DNA of 64,000 bases from Apostichopus japonicus. Lineage: Eukaryota > Echinodermata > Holothuroidea > Aspidochirotida > Stichopodidae. A program made the position numbers and the translations under genes. A model generated the notes under the pieces. It was not told the origin of the DNA. It worked only from the letters and a program-made list of their open reading frames with translations, and made no database searches. Below are positions 53,926-64,000 of this stretch, in pieces. The DNA lies in the NCBI RefSeq assembly GCF_037975245.1, contig NC_092568.1:25726501-25790500 (forward strand), written 5' to 3'. Within the stretch, counting starts at the first letter, position 1. Each line of letters starts with the position of its first letter.

Positions 53926-55318
53926 GTCTAGATCCTATCAAACAAAATAGGTATCCTGCAACTTCTTTAAACACGTCCAGTGTAAAGAAAAATGAAGAAG
54001 GTGACTCGATTTGCTTTTACATGTCCATTATTATTATTATTATGCTGAAGTCTTTATAAATTCCACTGAAGGAAGGAAAGTGAAAGAAGAACAGAGGCAT
54101 TTAATAAACGCAACTAATAAAATTGTCTATAAATATTACTACTAAGCTTGTTTAATGTATATTGGATCAGCCCAGTCGATATACTTTGTGCGTGCATCTG
54201 ACGTCAGTGCGTTAGCGTTAAATTTGCAACTCATGTGTTACTCGGATCCCAACTTCCTCAATCGAGCTTTATATGTAACTTGGTGTATTACATAAATATG
54301 GTGAAAACAAGATAGGGATATTCCAGATTGAGGAAATAAATTTACGATGGCAGGATGTCATTGTGCTATACATGTTAAACTTATACTACTTCTGCATTAC
54401 TGTTTATATTATGAGCTGAAATGACGTGCGAGTTTCGCCCCCATATATCATTGTAGAGTATTTGTATGATATAACTTTATGATATGCACTTGGACCAAGA
54501 GGGTCGCTGTGGATGAAGCACCCTTACCCAGCCCCTCCCTTCATCCCGGAAAATAAAAGTTAAAATGTAAAACTTGCTGCTTGTCAATAAAATGTCTGGA
54601 ACATGAAGTTTCATCATGTCGATGATCTATTCAGGCTGTAAGGTATATTGGTGATCGGTTTGTCGAGATGGAATTCCTTAACATTGATGATACCATTATA
54701 TACTAGGGTGACTAATTACAATTCTATTGTATAAGATTCATCAATCTTAAGCCTATATGCATATCATTGATGCGATATCTGAGAACATCATTGTTGACAA
54801 TTTGAGTCGATTAGTTCAAACTTTTGTCAAATAATCTAACCGCGCATATCTTCACCATGTAAGTTCGCAAATGCAGCAGCCTATAGTTAGGTAAATTTGC
54901 CGAGATATAAACATATAAACATGGTCCTAGTCTGTCCAGGCTCTTCCTACCATACAACCCGACCCCCTCTCTATAAGCCAGCATCTCTACCTCAACCCCT
55001 CAACTTTAAGTTTGACGGAATCGTTCGACGGTATGTTTGTTAGCTCAGCTGAAAGCTCTCAGCTGAGGTATATACATATATATAGCTAGTGCGCGATTTT
55101 GCCGACATTCTGTCACTTTGACACCCGTTTGAACGACTGCCGTTTCGTCATTTTCATTCGATTTGGATGAAATTTCGTGTGAGGCTCATATGAGTTAAGC
55201 GATCATATTTTACAATTTTGAGTGTCATTTCAGGCCACGAAAGATCATTTTTGGTTTCGATGATAATCGAAACCTTTGCAGCAATGCTGGCGGATGAGTG
55301 TGTGTGTGTGTAACACCT
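53926..55318. other. Upstream of the Toll-like receptor; older repeat at the right
   Basis: No gene recognised. From about 55030 the sequence looks like a dispersed repeat (CAGCTGAAAGCTCTCAGCTGAGG palindromic region, then TG-rich DNA) into which the foldback element at 55328 is inserted. Confidence 0.4.
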
Positions 55319-55327
55319 CGCTTGTAA

Positions 55328-56160
55328 GCTTTCTGGTCACTTCGTTCAACAACCATTTCGCCCAACTGACATTTCGCCCAATGGTCATTTCGCCCAACCA
55401 GCATGGTCATTTCGCCCCACCAGCATGGTCATTTCGCCCAAACAGCATGGTCATTTCGCCCAACCAGCATGGTCATTTCGCCCAACCATTTTTTTACTCA
55501 TATTCAGTCATAATAATATCACTTTTTCTATTTCACTAGTTCAATTTGATTTTTTTGGGGTTATATTAATTCATGGTAGGTAAATAAAGTGATGTCCGTT
55601 CGATATCGATCGGAGTCTGAGCAGTAATTTCGGGTATAATGGGAGGATTACACTACTTTAGGCGGTTACCATATGTAGTATTGACAAATTATCAAGGTTA
55701 TTTTATGATACAAACAAAGGGGAATCGGTGTGAATAAAATCACTTTTTCTATTTGACTTGTTCAATTTGATTTATTTTGAGTTATATTATTATTACACTA
55801 TGGCGGTTACTCATACAATGGAAGTTATATTATTATACAAAAAAAAGGGAATCGATCTCCATAGAAACCTATCAAACCTAACCTTTGAAACACTGATCCA
55901 TCCTACCGACTGTAACCAGGACTTCAAGTTCCCTTAATATTCGGTTCGTATCCCGCAACGTTAACAATTCCCGAACGTTTCCTTATTAAATTGACCAATA
56001 TTAAAGGATAATATTTCATCAATGTTGGTCAAATGACCAGCAAGGTTGGGCGAAATGACCATGCTGGTTGGGCGAAATGACCAACAAGGTTGGGCGAAAT
56101 GGTATGGTTGGGCGAAATGGCAGTTGGGCGAAATGGTTGTTGGGCGAAGTGACCAGCTTC
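55328..56160. mobile_element. Foldback element with tandem-repeat ends, copy 2 (intact)
   Basis: 833 bases. The left end has GGTCACTTCG then ~22-bp units with core CATTTCGCCCAACCAGCAT. The right end has the reverse (GGTTGGGCGAAATGACCA...) ending CGAAGTGACC. Flanks cgcttgtaa (55319-55327 and 56161-56169) form a perfect 9-bp target duplication. The interior shares CGATATCGATCGGAGTCTGA, GGGTATAATGGGAGGATTAC and other blocks with copy 1. No coding frame. The 9-bp duplication suggests a Mutator-like mobiliser; the modular ends recall sea-urchin TU elements. Confidence 0.9.
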
Positions 56161-56169
56161 CGCTTGTAA

Positions 56170-59100
56170 CACGATATCTCAAGAAGGAAGCTTGGACCAT
56201 TCTCATCTTTGGTGAGTAGATGTATCAAATTGAGTAGGAAAAGCATATTGTTTTAATAGTTAATGTCATTTGGAGTCAAACTGTGAAAATCTATCGTATC
56301 TCCAACCGACCAGCCTACTATTAGATAACATGTGCGTTACGCCTCATCATGAAGAATAGGAGAGGTTGTTGGCAATTGGAAATTAGCTTATGGCCATCCG
56401 TAGATAGTTTCAGCGAACCAGCAAACCAGCGAACAATTAAAGTGCCTTTGAATTAAATGTGTCGCTATTTGCATCGTCACTCCGTTCATACCTGTGAAAA
56501 AAAGGGTTCATATTTACTGCTTGTACATACAACGGTAAGGTAGAATTGGGTTCGTTAACACAAAGCGTGAAGGAAAAAAAGGTCAATACAATCTACAATA
56601 TACACTTAAGGGGGCTAAGCATCTCCTAAATTATTTTGTAAGGCATTTCCTACATGGCATTAGTCATAATTCTCAAAATATACAACAATTTAAGGAGTTT
56701 TGAGACAAGTGCAAATAGTTTCACTCAGCACCAGGTGCCAGTGGAAGATAGATGCCCTTTCAACCTTAGATTTTCATTGCGTAAAAGGTCGCTTTGATTA
56801 GGCAGTGTAATGGAGTAATAGCAATATTTTTCGCACACCAATCTACAGCTGAAAGACAAGATAAATAATTGGGAAAATGTACGAATCGCGCTAATCGAGT
56901 AGCGTTTCAAAGTAGCAGTGAGGTACTGTATAGACTTAAAGGCATTGAAGACTCGCCCCGGGCTACAAAATGCAGACAGTAATGAAAGGTGATATCTTGT
57001 TATCTTTAGCTGGACATGAGATATCGATCGCTGTATCGTTTGTATACTGTGCTGGGGGTATTGACCGCAGCTGTATGTACTGGCTGTACACTAGTGTTTA
57101 ATTACCGACGGTAGCAAGCTGTGTGTGTATTTTCTGGGATCGATGGTGGTGTTTAACACTTCTGTTACACCTCATTCGAAACTAGGTCAAATTACCGGCA
57201 TTAGACGTTTCTTTTTGTGCGAGTCTTCACACCCCGACTCGCGCACACCTAGCTACTGTAGTAGGCCTTCATGGCTAACTAGAGGAGCCCTGCATAACAG
57301 AAGCCAATCTACCTTCGTAAGTATTTTTGCAGATGTTTTATTTTTATTTGTTTGAGACTCTACAGTAGGCCTATCTGCTTATTTACATTTCTGTGCCGAC
57401 ATGTTTTACATTGTTCATCACTTACTTTTGGTGGAAAAATAGTTTAAATTGCATCATAATGCACAGAAACATAATTTTCCATGTGCAATTACGTAGCACC
57501 ATGTATCTGCCTAAGTGCCTAACCTTTGTTCATAGAAAGTATTGATTTTGTTGATCTGTACTACTATGAAGACTTGAACAGCAGTCATGGGAAGTGAATT
57601 TTGCGATTTGGCGAGTAGATTTTTAGTCACGGTCGCCGAATAGCGAGTAGGGCTACTGTTAAAAAATTCGGTCTCGGAACTGGAAACCTTAAAACATGAT
57701 TTCTCATGGTAGAAATCATGGATAATTTTCATACATGGTATATATGGATTTGCCATAATGAAGAATCCTGTTGCTTGTGGGGTCAAATCCCATTTGAGGT
57801 CACCAGAGGTCAAACTGAAAACCCTTTACATGATATCTAAGAAACTCGTGGACTACTTCTCATACTTGGTGCGTGGATGCATCATGCATCACATTGAGTA
57901 CAAGACGCCCATTGTTTTTGCATGGAGGTGTGTATTGCCACGTACAGTAGACTGAACTGTGTTAACCATGCAATAGGGTAGTTGTACATTAAAATAGTGG
58001 TTCGGGCCATTTATATTGTAACTGCTATTTCTGTCAAGCGGAGGTCTATTTCAATGAAGTCATCGAAACCTCAATGCGTTTTGCAATCTGGTTTCATAGG
58101 TTTACCAGGGAGTTGTTATGGAGCTCCCTGGGTTTACGTATCTATATAATCATAATGTTGAGCTGAAATAAATATGGTAAACAACAAGAAGTTCCTGGAC
58201 CACAGAGAAATCAACGATATATAAGATGTAGGGTCATCACGTGTGGTCAAAACGAAAGTAATGGACAGGAAGCGCAGATATACATCTCTGGCAGGAAGTG
58301 GATACGTTTTTGGATATGACGTAATGTATGCTCAGTTCAGAATGTAGTGCAGTGAAACATCACAAGCCCTACTGGTTAAAGTGTAACTGTGAAAGCACAA
58401 CAAGACTTTGAACTACTATTATTAATCATAAGTAATCAGAGTAAGGCTAGCGGAAGCCTATCGTATAAACTTATGTTTACAGTACACAGAGTAGGCAGTT
58501 GTGGAAAACATCGTGCCGGGCTGCAAAGTCTGTCTTCATTATCAAGTTCTGATGTAGGACCTAGTTGAATTTGGTTATTGGCGTCAGTAGGCCTAAATAG
58601 GCTAGCCTAGAGCCTATCAAATAGGAATAGTCCTATATCATAAGGTTACTGAGTTATTCAATAACCTTTTGTTAGGTAGCCCAAAGTTAGGCTATCACTA
58701 CAAAGTTATGCTACTTTCTTTTTAAAATAATCTTAAGCCTAGGCTACCGTACAGTACGTAAATCAGACTGCCGGTACTACTTAATGCAATTCAGAATTTT
58801 ACTGATGTCAGCTAGAATTATATAGGGTAATATATACGTCATACTCATAGCCTATGGCCTATTTTCAGGTTTTCTCGTAATTTGTAGTATGTAGAGGGTG
58901 CTTCTTCAGTATTTACGAAGTAGGGTGAATAGCTCATTTACTATTAAGTAGTGAAGTGATTGCCGTGATTAGCCTAAAATATGGTAACATTACTGTCCAT
59001 TAAAAAATATATATGTATTTTGTTTTATTTACGTTGCCTGCATCTGTAGCCTAATAAGAAGGACAGTAGTTGTAACAGCTGTAGCAGGAATTAAATGTGA

Positions 59101-60096
59101 ACTATATGCTAACTTAAGCTAGTACTTAATACTTAGTTCTATAGTAACAATTGGTCTAAGTTAAGTTAAAGGAGCATTGGCTAGAATAGCGCACAACCAC
59201 AGGTACCCCAGACTCTAGTGTTAAATAATTAACCTAATTGTATAGGCATAGGCAAGGATATAATAAAGTGGGCTATAACACTATGCTCTAGTGGCCTAAC
59301 CAAATCATTTGAGCTAAAAACTCAACAAATACTATCTTAGTAGTACTGCAAAAATGCTGTATTGTGTATAAATGTTATGGTACATAGGATTATGTGAACA
59401 TGATGATCACAACAGTCTGTGCCAGCTATACGAAGTACAGTGTGCCAAACTAATCGATGCTAACAGACAAAGCTATAGTCTGAAATGTCAATTATAAGTA
59501 GAAGAGGTCCACATAAATGTAGGCATACTTCTCATTCAAGCCAATCAATCCCTTTACCAGGCAGGGGTATGCTCTGAAAAGTATTGAATACTGTCTTGCT
59601 GGTTTGGTATCACTTGGAGGGTTCATTACTAATGTACAAGTGTATACGTTTCTATGGTCAACGGTGAAATCTTGAATAGACTTACAATGTAGGAAATGAA
59701 TATGAAAGCAAGACTGGACTCTTTATTTGTGCATGTTTACATGGGTAACATTTGTTTTGACAATGATGGCTGCTTCTGTAGGATGGACCCTCAAGAATTA
59801 TTTCAAGTGTAACAAGATAAACATGCTATGTCTTGAAGTCGTCAAACATGTAGATAGGTTGCGGTGCTTTCTGTAGTCCTAAGATTTCAATAAGTCTCTT
59901 TGCCCTTTCAAAATGTATTTTGAATATCCCCAGTCCTTTGTTCTTCATTACCTACAGTATACTTGTACATGTTTTTAGTATTACATATTCTATCTTCAGT
60001 CATATATTCAAACTATTTTGCAACATATAATATAATATTCAGAACTGCTAATGCTATGTTATCTTTAATTATCTTCCTTTTTTCTTGTTATTACAG
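56170..60096. other. Upstream region of TECPR2
   Basis: No protein-coding exon recognised. A strong donor (ttc|gtaagtat at about 57318) downstream of CG-richer sequence could end a non-coding first exon of TECPR2. A small stem lies near 58105 (CCAGGGAG...CTCCCTGG). Confidence 0.4.
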
Positions 60097-60134
60097 GCGA
60101 ATGTGATCAAGAGAGTTAACACATCATCGGCAGG

Positions 60135-63100
60135 ATGGAGTTCAAGGAACACGAAACCTTGAGCCAACTGTTCGATCTTCTGCCTAGGAGAGCGCAGAAA
60201 GGATTGATGACCACTAGTGTAGAATGGACCTGCATGGATGCTGATGTCCATTTCATTGTCCTTGGTGCTAACATATCACTGGTTTACGTGTATGATAGAT
60301 CTGAACAAACCATCATTCGACTGAGACCAGAGGTATGGTTTTACACATCCGCTTGAAGGGGAATTTTATTATGTAATCGATATATTACACTTCCATCAGT
60401 TAGGAATGTAGTAGCTCGTTCTCCCTAGTTGTTTTCATAAAACTATCTTACAAAAGTCAAAAGTAATATTAATATTAATTACAGAAATTTTACACTTTTA
60501 ATATTCTTCAAGGAAACTTACTCTAAGGCTAATTAGCTCTTTGTGAGTACACATGTATGGTTATTTTGTGAGGTTATGTCTTCCTCAATACAAAGTCATT
60601 TGTCAAATCAGTTATAAAACCTTTTAGGATATGTCCAATTAAGTTCCCAAACTTAAATATCTGAAATATCTTTAGCCAAGGTCTACAACGATTTTAGACA
60701 CCTGGCTTAGGCATATCCTTCTTAGTATTAGTAACAAAGTTCTCTGTGAAATTGTTGGTTTCAACAATTTGCTTATAGTATTTCCATTACACGAACGTTT
60801 AATATTGTATCCATGCGGAACCATGCCTTTGTTATTCATGTCAAAAACGAGTGCATAAAGTGCAGAGTGGTATTTTCATTATTTTAGAAACGCAGTGTTC
60901 TGCTTCATGTGGAGTAAATAAGGAAGAATATAATGAAGATGTGTAGTAGAATGTTTGTTATATTGTTTTATTTATTAACTTTTGTATGTGTAAATGGGTT
61001 TTATATGGGATCTTTTTATCTTACCCTTTTATATGAGTTATTCTTCCTGTTAAAGTCTTTTGACTCCTCTTTGTAAATTTCATATTTATACTGGAATGAA
61101 TAAATAAATGAAAATAATTTGTGTAACTGGCCACGACACTCATTTGTAATTAATTAAGCTATGTACATCTGATTCATAAGAATGCAATACGAACCACAAA
61201 ACACATAACATAAACAGGAAAGGTTTTGGTAAATTGCTATGAATGTCTTCAATACGTTAATATAGGATTTATGTTTGATCTATGTGTTTATTGATACTAG
61301 AAACATCCAGTATCCATTGCATGAGTATAAAGGAAGAAGAGTTTTTGTGTTTGATTGATGATAGAAGCACTAAATCAATTTATGTGGTCATTAGCTGGAA
61401 AATATTCTTGACTTTTGTTTGTCATTAAATCTCAAAAGCTCCATTGGTACCTTTGTAAAAAAACTTCATAGCACATCTTTGCATTTGTTTAGAAGTCCTG
61501 CCCATTTCATAGAAAAATTTAAGCTATGCTATACCAGGCAAATTATTTTCTTAACTGCCTTAAAAATAACTGTACAAAAAGTAAAGATTGTAGAAAGTTG
61601 TAGCATGTACACACTTGCTTCTTGTGTTCCACTTGTTTTCACAGGACAAAAGCTGCAGTATTTCTTGTATAAAGCTTCAGTCATCATTGGATTACCAGCT
61701 CGCTGCTGGTACCAATAAAGGTCATGTAGAGTTATATCTGCTCCCCTCAAAGGCACCAGGGAGGGGCAAAGAGGTACAGTAAGATAACAGCTTACCTTCC
61801 AGGGGATATTAATCACTTTTCATATGTGAATGATCATCTGCTATGATGGTCAACAACAATAAAAATCAAAGAAATGCCAGTGTTTTTCACAGGAAGCTTA
61901 GATCTAAGTAGTTTACACTGATCATGGGTAATCAACCATGCCATATATAGACACATTAATGAATCATCCCCATGATATGGTTTGAACTCATTGTTAGCTA
62001 CAGTATGAGTGTGAAAGTTTGTCACCTCACTAGCTGTATGAGCTTAAAGACACAACTAATGTCTTAATTTAAAGCACCTTAGAACTGCACTGACATACGG
62101 TGAGATGATGTTAATGGTTCTTGTTGTTGTGTATCATGCAAACCAATCTGTTTATGAGTCAGTGCTTCTGAGGACTACCATTTTGTTTTAACCACGCTAC
62201 TCTTTACCATATTTTAGCTGATACAATACTGTAAATCGTACAAATTAAAGATGCCAGACTCTGTTCAACCCTTTGAAGTGTATATTTTGTGGTGAGAGCT
62301 TGGTATGTTATGCTTCACTTGTTTCTGGACTTAGTGGATGTGGATCTAGCTACCGCAGTCCCGTAGTCTAACTTGATGAAACAATATTTGTTACATGAGT
62401 TTGTGGACCTTTGTAGAGATTCTGTCAGAGATGAATTGATGGAAGATCTGGGTCACCTTATGACCTTTCATTGAACTAAAATATGTGCAGACTACTATTT
62501 TTAATCACCTTGTATTTTCAGGTGAGAAAAATGTTTTTGAAAGGTCTTCACAAGACGACGGTAACATGTGCAGCCTGGAGCACCAACGGTATGAAGTTGT
62601 TTACTGGGGATGATCTCGGCACTGTCATGTACACTTCAGTTGACCTGTATGAAGTAAGTTAAGCCATTGACCTTGGGAGGCCAAAAATGTATAACCTTAT
62701 ATTGAAGAAAGTAATCATGAGTAAGTAATCCCTGTCAAGTAAATACATTTGTAAGTTTCTATTACTACCCAGCCGCATGTGCACCATAGGGTGGAGGTCA
62801 GTGTTCTTGTTAAGACTCCGGTGAAAAATGAAAACTTCGCAAACATGAATTTCATTGTGGGATAATTCAATAGAATGGAACATCAAGCAGATCCATTGAC
62901 ACTGATATGGAAAGTTACTTTTGTCCTTGGCTGCTTTCATTTTGCAATTTATTTAACTCTCTTCCCTGATTTACTGTTGCTATGGTTACTATTTGCAGCA
63001 TACCCACCAGTCTATGATGGTTGTTAAGGAAGACGATACAATCGTTCAGTTGAATTATTCCTACAAGACGCTTCTTGTCTCAACCGCATCGAGGGCCTTA

Positions 63101-64000
63101 CTTTGTTATACTAACGAAGATAACAAATGCCAGCAAATAGGGCAGCAAGCCAGAAAAGTGTGAGAGACTTATTTATTTAAGAGTTTATTTTCACATTGCC
63201 CAGTCATTGAGCTCAGTTGTTTGTGTTCTCATCCACAAAGCAGTTGGGAGCAAATCATTTTTATTATTTTGTCATGTTATTATCATGTGATGTTTGTGAT
63301 CTTGATGAACACCTGTTACACTTTATTAGAAACATAGACCCAACAAGTTTCTCAAATCAAGTTGACTTTATAGCCTAGTCAACTATGAGAATTGGGAAGG
63401 TAAGTTGTATAGTCATTAGTTGGTATTAGGCTTAGCTGATGAAATGCTACCATGCAGACATGTGGAATTTTCACGTTTTAACAGTGTCATTCACAGTTGT
63501 ATTTAATCCCTCCTGGTAAAGGAAGTTTGTCCAAAAATCACTCATCTCTGAGCGATAAGCTAAATTAAAAACCAAATTTTTTCAAAGGTGGAAGAATGCT
63601 CCTTGCCTCGTATGAATTGATGTAAAACTCACATTGTGTGTGTCAGAAACGATTTTCTTGTTTCCTTTCCAGGAAAGGTAACTTTGGTGCAATGTTCATT
63701 CCAACCATGTGTAAGCCGAGCGACGCCATGATTTATGCCACACGACCAGGCCTTCGAGTGTGGAAGGCAGGGATGAACGGTGCCGTCTCCGAGACAATTC
63801 TGTTCAAAGACTGGTTATTGAAGGATTTTTTGGAAATTAAACTGCTAGAGGACACTTTGGTAGACTCGCTGGAGGTCCCCGCAGAAGTACAATTTGGAAA
63901 ACTAGCGGTAGTCAGTGGATCTCTAGTAGTCATCTGGTCATATTCATGTTTATTCATCTTGAATCCAACGGTGGAGGGAAAGTTGGCAGTCATCGGAAGA
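60135..64000 (+). CDS. TECPR2: TECPR2, N-terminal WD40 region (partial, runs off the right edge)
   Basis: Five coding exons join in phase: 60135-60332, 61645-61773, 62522-62653, 62999-63159 and 63673 to the window end, giving 316 residues so far. The first coding exon has its acceptor (ttattacag) at 60096, 38 bases of 5' UTR and then MEFKEHETL. Matches to vertebrate TECPR2 run in order: RRAQKGL near the start, YQLAAGT-x-KGHVELY, APGRGKE, GLHKTTVTCAAWS-x-NGMKLF-x-GDDLG, IVQLNYSYKTLLVST, QIG-x-QARK, GNFGAMFIP-x-CKPSD and YATRPGLRVWKA. These are the WD repeats of the N-terminal propeller. TECPR2 (tectonin beta-propeller repeat protein 2) binds LC3/GABARAP proteins and acts in autophagy and ER export. 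The related HPS5 was considered, but the NGMKLF-x-GDD and RPGLR-x-WKA blocks fit TECPR2 better. The tectonin repeats and LC3 motif lie outside the window. Confidence 0.92.

Noticed and set aside
61419-61718. 99-residue frame overlapping a TECPR2 exon
   Set aside because: Wrong frame relative to the spliced TECPR2 exon and without similarity.
60333-62521. An apparently missing WD repeat between the first and next obvious TECPR2 exons
   Set aside because: A closer read found the exon at 61645-61773 (AG acceptor, GT donor, phase 0) with YQLAAGT-x-KGHVELY, so nothing is missing.

Overview
This is an AT-rich, intron-containing animal nuclear genome window. It has long introns, many AT microsatellites and several DNA-transposon families. 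A Toll-like receptor of the multiple-cysteine-cluster (protostome-like) type, lineage-specific single-exon class A GPCRs and foldback elements with tandemly repeated ends (reminiscent of sea-urchin TU elements) suggest a marine invertebrate, most likely an echinoderm. This placement is inference; nothing here fixes the species.

Layout. 0.4-6.4 kb (minus): a spliced gene, rebuilt from phase-compatible exons, for a small unrecognised single-pass membrane protein with an Arg/Ser-rich tail. 7.9-31 kb: a receptor neighbourhood with four intact class A GPCRs (7.96 kb +, 13.35 kb -, 21.7 kb +, 30.9 kb -) and one dead copy (23.2 kb +). They form two subfamilies of close relatives. Between them lie AT arrays, two inverted repeats around AT tracts, a hAT-like element, a degenerate 22-bp minisatellite, a hairpin element and a LINE reverse-transcriptase scrap. 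32.5-39 kb: transposon-rich, with three hAT-like elements nested inside one another, a foldback element and another hAT-like element. 39.5-44.7 kb (+): GPATCH11 in seven exons. 48.7-47.1 kb (-): COX20 in four exons, convergent with GPATCH11. 53.9-50.8 kb (-): a single-exon Toll-like receptor. 55.3-56.2 kb: a second foldback element. 60.1-64.0 kb (+): the 5' part of TECPR2 (WD40 region), running off the window.

The genes do not form one pathway. GPATCH11 (spliceosome-linked), COX20 (complex IV assembly) and TECPR2 (autophagy/ER export) are conserved housekeeping genes. The GPCRs and the TLR are fast-evolving sensory or immune genes. The least described items are the small membrane-protein gene, the foldback family, the triple nest of transposons and the GPCR set lacking the usual TM7 proline. 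No tRNA, rRNA or CRISPR was found. Splice sites were read by eye from GT/AG signals, reading phase and protein similarity; no alignment or transcript data were available.
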